This document shows positions 42,949 through 51,482 of a stretch of 64,000 nt of DNA, one piece after another; the first letter of the stretch is position 1, and the number at the start of each line of letters is the position of its first letter. The notes beneath the pieces are model-generated. The model worked only from the letters and a program-made list of their open reading frames with translations. It had not been told where the DNA came from and made no database searches. The position numbers and the translations under genes were made by a program. This DNA comes from Streptomyces sp. 130 (GTDB lineage: Bacteria > Actinomycetota > Actinomycetes > Streptomycetales > Streptomycetaceae), in contig NZ_VJNO01000021.1 of the NCBI RefSeq assembly GCF_007096885.1, positions 50,504 through 114,503 of the forward strand, given 5' to 3'.

Positions 42949-45900
42949 CTATCCGTCCGCCGGAGGTGGCTCGTCCAGCAGGATGCGCTCCAGCTCCCGG
43001 CGGCCCGGCAGCGAGGCCGGGCGGACGGCCTCGCCGCTGCGCACGAAGAGGAAGGTGGCCGTGACGTCGGTGAGCGGCAGTCCGTGCAGCTCGGCCCAGG
43101 CCAGCCGGTAGACGGCGAGCTGGAGCGGGTCGGCGTTGTGGGCGCGGCCGGTCTTCCAGTCCACGATCTCGTACGTGTCCCCCGTGCGGTACACGGCGTC
43201 GATACGGCCCCGGACGACCCGGCCGGCCAGGGTGATCTGGAACGGCGTCTCCACGCGGTACGGGGTGCGGCGGGCGTACGGGGTGCGCTCGAAGGCTTCC
43301 TTCAGGTCGGCGAGGTCGCGCTCGTCGGCGATGTCGGTGTCGCTGTCGTCGCCGCCGGGCAGCTCGTCGGGGCCGAGCATGGGCAGCGGCAGCTCCTCGA
43401 AGCGGGACTCCACCCAGGCGTGGAAGCGGGTGCCCCGGCGGGCGGCGGGCTGCGGCGGGCGGGGCATGGGCCGGGCCAGCTCCCGGGCGAAGGCGTCCGG
43501 GTCGTCGGCGAGGCGCAGCAGCTGGGTGGCGGAGAGCGAGGCGGGGACGAGGACGTCGCGCACGGCGGCACGGGCCCGGCGCAGCTCCCCGGCGAGCGCC
43601 TCCAGGTCCCGGTCCCAGGAAGCGAGGGTCCGCGTCTCCTCGGGGGTGAGGCGGGCGGGCGTGCGGGGGGCCGGGACGCCCGGGGCGCCGGCCGGTACAT
43701 CCGGGACGCCCGGGGCGCCGACCGGTGCTTCCGGGATGCCCGGGGCGCCGGCCGGTGCTTCCCGGCCGTCCTGCGCGCCGGCCGGCGTGTCCGGGGCGTC
43801 GGGCTCCGGCCGGGACAGCAGCTCCATCACCGTGTCGGCGGCGGCCCTGCGGCGGGCCAGGGCGGTGTCGTCCAGCGGGAGCGGCCAGGCGTGGTCGGCG
43901 GACGCCTCGGCGAGCGCCGGATTCTCGTCGGTCTCCGCCGGGGCGTCCGCCCACACCTCGATCTCGCCGTACCCGGCGGCGCAGTGGTCGTACAGCGCGT
44001 GCAGGAAGGGGGACGGGCCGCGCGGCTTCTTCTGCGTGGGGCCCCACCAGTGGCCGGAGCCGAGCAGCAGCGTGCGGGGGCGCGTGAAGGTGACGTATCC
44101 GAGGCGCAGCTCCTCCGTGTGCTGGTGCTCCTTCATCTCCTCCTTGAAGTCCTTGAGGCCCTTGGCGTCGTAGCTGTGGAGGACGGGCAGGGTGGCGGTG
44201 TCGCCGCGCAGGGCGTGCGGGAGGACCTTGGCCTGGGAGGTCCAGGCGTCCCGCGACTGGCCGCTGGGGAACTGGCCGGTGACCAGTCCGGGCACGGCGA
44301 CGACGTCCCACTCCAGGCCCTTGGACTTGTGGGCGGTGAGGACCTTCACGGTGTTCTCGCCGCCGGGCAGCGCGTTGTCGAGGCCCTTCTCGTACTGGAC
44401 GGCGGTGCGCAGGAAGCCGAGGAAGGCGAGGAGGGTGGCCTCGCCGTCGACGGCGGCGAACCGGGCGGCGACGTCGAGGAAGTTGCCCAGGGTCTCGCGG
44501 CGGCGGGCGGCCAGGGCCTGCGGGGAGGCGGAGAGCTCGACCTCCAGGCCGGTGGTGGCGAGGACGCGGTGCAGGACGTCCATCAGGGGGTCGGCGAGCG
44601 AGCGGCGCAGGTCGCGCAGTTCGGCGGCGAGGCGGGCGAAGCGGATGCGGGCCTCGGCGGAGAACGGAAGCCGGTCGTCCTCCTCGCCGCCGCCGTCCAG
44701 GAAGGTGTCGAGGGCGTCGGCGAGGGAGATCACCTCGGCCGGGTCGGTCCCCTCGACGGCCTCGGCGAGCCTGCGGTCAAGGTCCTGGTCCTCGTCGCCG
44801 TGGGCGGCGCGGTGCACCAGGAGGCGGGCCCGGCGGCCGAGCAGGGCCAGGTCGCGGGGGCCGATCCGCCAGCGGGGGCCGGTGAGCAGGCGGACGAGGG
44901 AGGCGTTGGCGCCGGGGTCCTGGAGGACTTCGCAGACGGCGACGAGGTCCGCGACCTCGGGGAGGTGGAGCAGCCCGGCCAGGCCCACGACCTCGACCGG
45001 GATCTCGCGGGCGACCAGCGCGGCCTGGATCTCCGGGAAGTCGCCGGCGGTGCGGCACAGGACGGCGATCTCGCCGGGCGCCCTGCCGGTGCGCACGAGG
45101 TGGGCGATGGAGTCCGCGAGCCAGGCGATCTCCTCGGTGTGGGTGGGCAGCAGGGCGCAGCGGACGAGGCCGTCGCGCTCGGCGCCGGGGGCGGGGCGCA
45201 GGGCCTCGACGCCCTCGTGCATGGCGCGCAGGGGCGCGGCGAGGCCGTTGGCGAGGTGGAGGAGGCGTCCGCCGCTGCGGCGGTTCTCGCTGAGGGCGTA
45301 GCGGGTGGCGGGGGTGCCGTCGGCGTGCGGGAAGTGGCTGGGGAAGTCGTCCAGGTTGGCGACGGAGGCGCCGCGCCAGCCGTAGATGGCCTGGCAGGGG
45401 TCGCCGACGGCGGTGACGGCGTGCCCGGTCGGCGCGTCGGTGCCGGGGCCGCTGCCGAAGAGGGCGGAGAGCAGGAGTCGCTGGGCGACGGAGGTGTCCT
45501 GGTATTCGTCGAGCAGGACGACCCGGTATGTGTCGCGGAGGATGGCGCCGACCTCGGGGCGGGTGAGGGCCAGCTCGGCGGAGAGGGCGATCTGGTCGCC
45601 GAAGTCGAGGAGGTCGCGGCTCCGCTTGGCCTCGCGGTAGCGGCGGGTCAGCGCGAGCAGTTCGCGGCGGGCCTCGGCGGCCTCGGGGATCTTGCGCAGT
45701 TCGGCGTTGGTGAGCTTCGCGGTCGCCAGCGCGTTCAGCAGCTCGGTGTCGTACGCGTCGAGCTGTTCGGGGCGCACGAGGTGTTCGGCCAGCTCGGCGT
45801 CGAGGGCCAGGACCTCGCTGACGAGGGTGGCGAAGGACCTGGTCAGGGCCGGGTAGGGGCCGGGTGCCTCGCGCAGGACGCGGGCGGCGAGCTGGTAGCG

Positions 45901-46320
45901 GGTGGCGTCGGCGAGGAGGCGGGTGCCCGGTTCGAGCCCGATGCGCAGCCCGTGCTCGGTGAGCAGCCGCCCGGCGAAGGCGTGGTACGTGGAGATGCCG
46001 GGTTCGCCCGGGGGGTTGTCGGGGTCGATCACGTCCGGGTCGGTGATGCCGGCGGCGACGAGGGCCTTGCGTACGCGCTCGGCGAGCTCACCGGCCGCCT
46101 TGTTGGTGAAGGTGAGCCCGAGGACCTGCTCGGGGGCGACCTGACCGGTGCCGACCAGCCAGACCACGCGGGCGGCCATCACCGTGGTCTTCCCCGACCC
46201 GGCTCCGGCCACGATCACCTGCGGGGCGGGCGGCGCGGTGATGCAGGCCGTCTGCTCCGGGGTGAAGGGGATGCCCAGCAGCTCCTTGAGCTGCTCGGGA
46301 TCGGTGAGGCGCGGGGACAC
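42949..46320 (-). CDS. adnB: AdnB-like helicase-nuclease subunit
   Basis: A 1123-residue protein: an SF1 helicase motor from the N-terminus (Walker A AGAGSGKTTVM at about residue 38, motif II LLDEYQDTSVAQ, and LTAHKSKGLEWDVV) and a C-terminal RecB-type nuclease (DAVYRTGDTYEIVDWKTG with the Asp-x-Lys active site). With AdnA it forms the actinobacterial double-strand-break resecting machine. A Pro/Ala/Gly-rich linker (about residues 843-883) is encoded by a 30-bp repeat. GTG 46320 (VSPRLTDPEQL) is used; the site GTGGA upstream is weak. The gene is separated from adnA by an opposed methyltransferase gene, though both share one strand. Confidence 0.92.
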   Translation of the reverse strand: MSPRLTDPEQLKELLGIPFTPEQTACITAPPAPQVIVAGAGSGKTTVMAARVVWLVGTGQVAPEQVLGLTFTNKAAGELAERVRKALVAAGITDPDVIDPDNPPGEPGISTYHAFAGRLLTEHGLRIGLEPGTRLLADATRYQLAARVLREAPGPYPALTRSFATLVSEVLALDAELAEHLVRPEQLDAYDTELLNALATAKLTNAELRKIPEAAEARRELLALTRRYREAKRSRDLLDFGDQIALSAELALTRPEVGAILRDTYRVVLLDEYQDTSVAQRLLLSALFGSGPGTDAPTGHAVTAVGDPCQAIYGWRGASVANLDDFPSHFPHADGTPATRYALSENRRSGGRLLHLANGLAAPLRAMHEGVEALRPAPGAERDGLVRCALLPTHTEEIAWLADSIAHLVRTGRAPGEIAVLCRTAGDFPEIQAALVAREIPVEVVGLAGLLHLPEVADLVAVCEVLQDPGANASLVRLLTGPRWRIGPRDLALLGRRARLLVHRAAHGDEDQDLDRRLAEAVEGTDPAEVISLADALDTFLDGGGEEDDRLPFSAEARIRFARLAAELRDLRRSLADPLMDVLHRVLATTGLEVELSASPQALAARRRETLGNFLDVAARFAAVDGEATLLAFLGFLRTAVQYEKGLDNALPGGENTVKVLTAHKSKGLEWDVVAVPGLVTGQFPSGQSRDAWTSQAKVLPHALRGDTATLPVLHSYDAKGLKDFKEEMKEHQHTEELRLGYVTFTRPRTLLLGSGHWWGPTQKKPRGPSPFLHALYDHCAAGYGEIEVWADAPAETDENPALAEASADHAWPLPLDDTALARRRAAADTVMELLSRPEPDAPDTPAGAQDGREAPAGAPGIPEAPVGAPGVPDVPAGAPGVPAPRTPARLTPEETRTLASWDRDLEALAGELRRARAAVRDVLVPASLSATQLLRLADDPDAFARELARPMPRPPQPAARRGTRFHAWVESRFEELPLPMLGPDELPGGDDSDTDIADERDLADLKEAFERTPYARRTPYRVETPFQITLAGRVVRGRIDAVYRTGDTYEIVDWKTGRAHNADPLQLAVYRLAWAELHGLPLTDVTATFLFVRSGEAVRPASLPGRRELERILLDEPPPADG
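43671..43790 (-). repeat. 30-bp tandem repeat within adnB
   Basis: Three nearly exact 30-base units (43671-43700, 43701-43730, 43731-43760) and a fourth degenerate unit encode a ten-residue motif like PAGAPGVPEA. The units keep the reading frame and form a flexible linker, so length variation is tolerated. It falls between the motor and nuclease parts. Confidence 0.9.
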
Positions 46321-46461
46321 TCCACAGAGGCTAACCGGCGCCACCGACAACCCACGAAGTCGCGGAATCCGCCCCGGCCCCCGCCTCCCGGTGGCACTCG
46401 TCACACCCGGCGGGTCTAAATTGTCTGCTTGTCGCACCAACAGCCTTACGAGGACGGTCAT

Positions 46462-47367
46462 ATGAGCGCCGACGCACCCGCCCCTGACGCCACCGAGCTC
46501 AGGAAGCGCATCGACACGACGAAGGCGCACCCCGCGCGGGTCTACGACGTCTTCCTCGGCGGCAAGGACAACTACCCGGCCGACCGGGAGGCCGCGGCCA
46601 TGGCGCTGGCCGCCAATCCGCGCGGCTACCTCACCGTGCGGCACAACCGGGACTTCATGCGGCGGGCGGTCACCCTCGCCGCGAACGACGGCATCCGGCA
46701 GTTCCTGGACGTCGGCACCGGGCTGCCGACGCAGGCGAACGTGCACCAGATCGCCCAGGGCATCGCGCCCGAGTCGCGCGTGGTCTACGTGGACAACGAC
46801 CCGGTGGTCCTCGTGCACGCGCAGGCCCTGCTCACCAGCGGTCCCGAGGGCCGCACCGACTACGTAGAGGCGGATCTGCGCGACCCGGACCGGATTCTGG
46901 AGGCCGCCCGCCGCACGCTCGACTTCGACCGCCCGGTGGCCCTGGTCCTCGCGGCCGTGACCCACTTCATCGAGGACGAGACGGCCTACCCGGTGGTGAA
47001 GCGGCTGGTGGACGCGCTGGCCCCGGGCAGCGTTCTCGTCCTGAGCAATGTCAGCTCGGACCTCAACCCGGAGCAGGTCGGCAGCATCACCAAGGGCTTC
47101 AAGGAGCGCGGCTTCGCCATGGTGCGCCGGTCCTACGCCCAGATGGAACGGTTCGTCACCGACAACGGCCTGGAGCTCCTCGACCCCGGCATCGTCCCCG
47201 TGCACCGCTGGCGCCCCGAGCGGGTCGTGGACCTGCCGGAGGCCCGGAATCCGGACCCGGAGTTCGTCGCCGGCCTGGACGAGCTGGACCGTACGCGCTA
47301 CCAGGACATCAACGACGTCACCGACGCCGACGTCAGTGTCTACGGGCTGGTGGCCCGCAAGCGCTGA
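46462..47367 (+). CDS. SAM-dependent methyltransferase, DUF574/Methyltransf_19
   Basis: A 301-residue class I methyltransferase. The SAM site is FLDVGTGLPTQANVH (motif I), then VVYVDNDPVVLVHAQAL and the YVEADLRDPD strand. The family is very abundant in Streptomyces and of unknown substrate. ATG 46462 follows GAGGACGG. Its stop is back-to-back with the adnA stop (TGATCA at 47365-47370). It is transcribed opposite to both adn genes and separates them by about 1.05 kb. Base composition resembles neighbours, so transfer is not obvious. Confidence 0.9.
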   Translation: MSADAPAPDATELRKRIDTTKAHPARVYDVFLGGKDNYPADREAAAMALAANPRGYLTVRHNRDFMRRAVTLAANDGIRQFLDVGTGLPTQANVHQIAQGIAPESRVVYVDNDPVVLVHAQALLTSGPEGRTDYVEADLRDPDRILEAARRTLDFDRPVALVLAAVTHFIEDETAYPVVKRLVDALAPGSVLVLSNVSSDLNPEQVGSITKGFKERGFAMVRRSYAQMERFVTDNGLELLDPGIVPVHRWRPERVVDLPEARNPDPEFVAGLDELDRTRYQDINDVTDADVSVYGLVARKR

Positions 47368-50300
47368 TCACTCCAGGACGTGCCGGCCCTCCGGCCGCGC
47401 GCTGCACGACGCCTTGAAGGAGCAGTGGCCGCAGTGCTGGCCGGTCGTCGGCGTGAACCGCTCGTCCAGCACCCGGCCCGCGGCGGTCGCCAGCAGGTCG
47501 GAGACCCACGCGCCGTCCGGCGGCGCCTGCGCCTGCACCTTGGGCGCGGCGTCGCCGCCCTCCTTCTTGGGGGCCGGCTGGCGCAGCTGTACGAGTTCGG
47601 CGCCGCCCGGCTCCGGCCGCGTACCGCCGAAGGCGTCGTCGACCGCCCCTTCCCGTACCGCCAGCTGGTAAACGGCGAGCTGGGGGTGGCGGTGGACCTC
47701 GTCCCTCGTCGGGGACTGCTTGCCGGTCTTGAAGTCGACCACATAGGCCCGGCCCTCCGCGTCCCGCTCCACGCGGTCCATGGAGCCCCGGATGCGCACC
47801 TCGTACTCGCCCGCCTCCAGCGTCACGTCGAAGTCGTGCTCACTGGCGACGGGGGTGCGGCCGGCCCGGTCCATGACGTGCCAGCGCAGGAAGCGTTCGA
47901 GGGCGGCGCGGGCCTGCTCCTTCTCCTGGCGCGACTTCCAGGGGGCGTCGAAGACGAGCCCGTCCCAGACCGAGTCGAGCCGTTCCATGAGGACGGCCAG
48001 GTCGGCGGGCGTACGGCCGGAGGCCACCTCGTCGGCCAGGACGTGGACCACGTTCCCGAAGCCCTGGGCGGCGGTCGCGGGCGCGTCGGCCTTCACCTCG
48101 CGGCCCAGGAACCACTGGAGCGCGCAGGTGTTGGCGAGCTGGTCGAGCGCACTGCCGGAGAGGGTGACCGGCCGGTCCCGGTCGCGCAGCGGCACGGCCG
48201 AGCGGGTCGGCTCGTACAGGCCCCACCAGCGGTACGGGTGCGCGGCCGGTACGAGCGGCTGGCCGTCGTCGTCGGTGAGCGCCGCGAGCCGGGCTAGGCG
48301 GCGGGCGGCCTCCTCGCGCAGCGCGTCGGACGCGGCCGGGTCGACGGTGGTGGCGCGCAGCTCGGCGACGAGCGCGGCGACGGACAGCGGGCGGCGCGGG
48401 CGGCCGGTGACGTCGCGGGGCTCGACGCCCAGCTCGGCGAGGAAGCGGGAGGGCTGGTCGCCGTCGTCGGCGGGGGCCTTCACCGCCGTGACGACCAGGC
48501 GGTCGCGGGCGCGGGTCGCCGCCACGTAGAACAGCCGCCGCTCCTCGGCGAGGAGGGCGCCGGGCGTCAGTGGTTCGGCGAGCCCGTCGCGGCCGATCCG
48601 GTCCGCTTCGAGCAGCGAACCCCGGCGGCGCAGGTCCGGCCAGAGCCCTTCCTGGACGCCCGCCACGACGACGAGGCGCCACTCCAGGCCCTTGGAGCGG
48701 TGGGCGGTCATCAGCCGGACGGCGTCCGGGCGGACCGCGCGGCGGGAGAGGGTGTCGGCCGCGATGTCCTGCGCGTCGACCTCCTCCAGGAAGTTGAGCG
48801 CGCCCCGGCCGCCGGTGCGCTCCTCGGCGCGGGCGGCGGTCTCGAACAGCGCGCACACCGCGTCGAGGTCCCGGTCCGCGTTGCGCCCGGCGGTGCCCCC
48901 GCGCAGGGCCGCCCGCTCCAGCCGGCCCGGCCACGGGGTGCCGGACCACAGCGACCAGAGGGCCTCCTCGGCGGTGCCGCCCGCCTCCAGCAGCTCGCGG
49001 GCGGTACGCAGGAGCGCGCCGAGGCGCTGGGCGCCCCGGGCGTACGACGGGTCGTGCGTCACCAGGCGCTCCGGCTCGGCGAGCGCCCGGGCCAGCAGCT
49101 CACCGGAGGGCGCGGGCACCTTGTTCCCGGCGGCGCGCTCCTCGTCCCGCAGGGCGCGGCCGAGGCGGCGCAGGTCGGCGGCGTCCATCGCGCCGAGCGG
49201 CGAGGCGAGCAGGGCCAGCGCGGTCTCGGTGTCCAGCCAGGGGGCGTCCGTCCCCTCGGAAGCCGTACCCCGCACCGCCGCCTCCGCCACCGCGCGCAGC
49301 GCCGTCAGGAGCGGGCCCACCGCCGGTTCGTGGCGCAGGGCCAGGTCGTCGCCGTCGACCTCCAGAGGGACGCCCGCCGAGGTCAGGGCCCGGCGCAGGG
49401 AGGGCAGCGTGCGGCCGCCGGCCCGGACGAGCACCGCCATCTCGGACCACGGCACCCCGTCCTCCAGGTGCGCCCGGCGCAGCAGGTCCGCGATGTTCTC
49501 CAGCTCCGTTGAGGCGGTCGGGTAGGTGTACACCTCGACGGAGCCGCCCTCGCGGACCGCGCCCAGTTCGCGGTGGGCGCGGACCTTCGCGGACGGCAGC
49601 CGGGTGAGCGGCATCCGCCGGGTGAGCAGCCGGGTGGCGGCGAGCAGCCGGTCGCCGGAGCGGCGCGAGGTGGTGAGGACGCCGACCGGGGCCGGGGCGC
49701 CGTCCGCCCGCCGGAAGGTCTCCGGGAAGTCGAGGATGCCGTTCACATCGGCGCCCCGGAACGCGTAGATCGACTGGTCCGGGTCACCGAAGGCGACCAG
49801 GTCGCGCCCGCCGCCGCCCTCCGGGGTGCTGCCCCGGTTGCCGGCCAGCGCGTGCAGCAGCCGTACCTGGGCGGGGTCCGTGTCCTGGTACTCGTCCACG
49901 AAGACCGCGTCGTACGCCCCCGCCAGCTGGGCCGAGACCTCGGGGCGCTCCGCGAGCAGCACCGCCCGGTGCACCAGCTCCGCGTAGTCCAGCACGCCCT
50001 GGGCGTCCAGCACGTCGAGGTATTCGGCGAGGAAGCGGGCGGCGGCGCCCCAGTCGGGCCGGCCGGTGCGCTCGGCGAAGGCGGCGAGGGCGTCCGCGCC
50101 GAGACCCAGCTCACGGCTGCGGGCGAGCACCGCGCGCACCTCGTCGGCGAAGCCGCGCGTGGTCAGGCAGGCGCGCAGCTCGTCGGGCCAGCTGATGTGC
50201 GGGCGCCCCTCCTTCTCCAGTTCGAGCTGGCCGGCCAGGAGGTCGCGGACGGTCACGTCCTGCTCGGGCCCGGACAGCAGCCGCAGCGGGTTCGCGAAGA

Positions 50301-50694
50301 GGTCGGCGTCCTGGTGGGCGCGGACCAGGGCGTAGCAGAAGGAGTGGAAGGTGGTGGCCTGCGGCCCCCGGGCGGCGCCGAGCCGGGCGGCCATCCGGTC
50401 GCGCAGTTCGACGGCGGCCTTGCGGCTGAAGGTGAGGACCAGCAGGCGGGCCGGGTCGGCCCCCCGGGCGATGCGCGCGGCGACGGCTTCGACGAGCGTC
50501 GTCGTCTTGCCCGTACCGGGCCCGGCGAGGACCAGGAGCGGGCCGCCGGGGTGGTCAACCACGGCGCGCTGCGCCGCGTCCAGGAGAGGGGGCTCCACCG
50601 AACCCGGCAGGGTGCGCACCAGCCGGTACGGGCCCGGGGTCCCCGGCCGTGCGTGGCGGTGAGGACTGTGCCGGGTGGTGGAGGAGGTGCTCAC
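47368..50694 (-). CDS. adnA: AdnA-like helicase-nuclease subunit with iron-sulfur nuclease
   Basis: A 1108-residue protein with an SF1 helicase motor (Walker A AGPGTGKTTT at about residue 57, motif II FVDEYQDTDPAQV, DPDQSIYAF and LMTAHRSKGLEWRLVV) and a C-terminal RecB-family nuclease (RGSMDRVERDAEG then VVDFKTGKQ). Cys positions NTCALQWF and HCGHCSFKASC form the four-Cys iron-sulfur signature of AddB-like nuclease domains. AdnA and AdnB together resect DNA ends in mycobacteria. The gene starts with GTG 50694. AdnB is downstream on the same strand but is separated by the opposed methyltransferase gene. Confidence 0.93.
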   Translation of the reverse strand: MSTSSTTRHSPHRHARPGTPGPYRLVRTLPGSVEPPLLDAAQRAVVDHPGGPLLVLAGPGTGKTTTLVEAVAARIARGADPARLLVLTFSRKAAVELRDRMAARLGAARGPQATTFHSFCYALVRAHQDADLFANPLRLLSGPEQDVTVRDLLAGQLELEKEGRPHISWPDELRACLTTRGFADEVRAVLARSRELGLGADALAAFAERTGRPDWGAAARFLAEYLDVLDAQGVLDYAELVHRAVLLAERPEVSAQLAGAYDAVFVDEYQDTDPAQVRLLHALAGNRGSTPEGGGGRDLVAFGDPDQSIYAFRGADVNGILDFPETFRRADGAPAPVGVLTTSRRSGDRLLAATRLLTRRMPLTRLPSAKVRAHRELGAVREGGSVEVYTYPTASTELENIADLLRRAHLEDGVPWSEMAVLVRAGGRTLPSLRRALTSAGVPLEVDGDDLALRHEPAVGPLLTALRAVAEAAVRGTASEGTDAPWLDTETALALLASPLGAMDAADLRRLGRALRDEERAAGNKVPAPSGELLARALAEPERLVTHDPSYARGAQRLGALLRTARELLEAGGTAEEALWSLWSGTPWPGRLERAALRGGTAGRNADRDLDAVCALFETAARAEERTGGRGALNFLEEVDAQDIAADTLSRRAVRPDAVRLMTAHRSKGLEWRLVVVAGVQEGLWPDLRRRGSLLEADRIGRDGLAEPLTPGALLAEERRLFYVAATRARDRLVVTAVKAPADDGDQPSRFLAELGVEPRDVTGRPRRPLSVAALVAELRATTVDPAASDALREEAARRLARLAALTDDDGQPLVPAAHPYRWWGLYEPTRSAVPLRDRDRPVTLSGSALDQLANTCALQWFLGREVKADAPATAAQGFGNVVHVLADEVASGRTPADLAVLMERLDSVWDGLVFDAPWKSRQEKEQARAALERFLRWHVMDRAGRTPVASEHDFDVTLEAGEYEVRIRGSMDRVERDAEGRAYVVDFKTGKQSPTRDEVHRHPQLAVYQLAVREGAVDDAFGGTRPEPGGAELVQLRQPAPKKEGGDAAPKVQAQAPPDGAWVSDLLATAAGRVLDERFTPTTGQHCGHCSFKASCSARPEGRHVLE

Positions 50695-50883
50695 GTGGGT
50701 TCGCCGGTCCTGGTGGGTGTACGGGTGAGGGCGCGGCGTCCGCCGCGAACTGAAGACGCTACTCCGACGCGCCCCCCGAATGCGGCGGGACGGCTGCGGG
50801 GATCGTCACGTTCTTCCCGCCGCGCCCCGCGCGCACCGTACGGACCAGGCTCCGCCCGATCCGCCGCCGCATGGCCGAAGCTG

Positions 50884-51252
50884 TCAGGTGTGAGCTCCCC
50901 CACCGCCGCCCGTCACGCCGTCCCATCGCGCGCGCCGCATGTCCAGGCGCGGGAGGTGGCCCTCCGCGCTCGCCGGGGCCTCGCGCAGCGGGGTGTTCTC
51001 CGCGCGGTAGTGGTCCAGGGCGCGCAGCTCGTGGCCGGGCAGCAGCCTGCCGTCGGAGCGCACCACGCGCCACCACGGCACCGCGCTCCCGTACAGCGCC
51101 ATGACCCGGCCGACCTGGCGCGGGCCGCCCTCGTCCAGCCACTCCGCGACATCGCCGTACGTCATCACGCGGCCGGGCGGGATCAGGTCGGCGACGTCGA
51201 GCACGCGCTCCGCGTACTCGGGCAGCGCGTCGCCCGTCGGGTGTTCGCTCAT
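50884..51252 (-). CDS. Alkyltransferase-like protein (ATL), MGMT family without active-site Cys
   Basis: A 122-residue DNA-binding protein of the O6-alkylguanine alkyltransferase fold: PPGRVMTYGDVAEWL is the recognition helix, and GPRQVGRVMALYG is the Arg-finger-type helix. The PCHRV active site is replaced by PWWRVVRSDG, so no alkyl transfer is possible; such ATL proteins flag alkylated bases for nucleotide excision repair. Start ATG 51252 is preferred over ATG 51276, eight codons upstream. It lies beside the adnA helicase gene, in a DNA repair neighbourhood. The C-terminal Gly/His tail is low-complexity. Confidence 0.9.
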   Translation of the reverse strand: MSEHPTGDALPEYAERVLDVADLIPPGRVMTYGDVAEWLDEGGPRQVGRVMALYGSAVPWWRVVRSDGRLLPGHELRALDHYRAENTPLREAPASAEGHLPRLDMRRARWDGVTGGGGGAHT

Positions 51253-51482
51253 CCGCCCCATCCTGCCGCACACCACCGACAGCGCGGCGCGTCACGGCCC
51301 GTGGGTGTCCGTGCGCACACGCAGCGTGCGCACGCCGGGAAAGGAGCGTATGTTGCGCATCGCACGCCCCCGCATCACCCCCTGATGCCCCCTTGCGCCC
51401 ATCGGCCGTGCCACCATCATGCGGGCGGTGACCGGTGATACGAGAACACGAAGACCAATCAGAGGCGACGAAGGAGCAGGGC

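Noticed and set aside
42850..46419. A 1,189-residue open frame antisense to adnB
   Set aside because: Composition is low-complexity Val/Gly/Glu and no motif is seen; helicase and nuclease motifs on the minus strand are unmistakable.
50695..50883. A gene in the gap between adnA and the ATL gene
   Set aside because: No frame with a start, ribosome site and coding bias is visible in these 189 bases.
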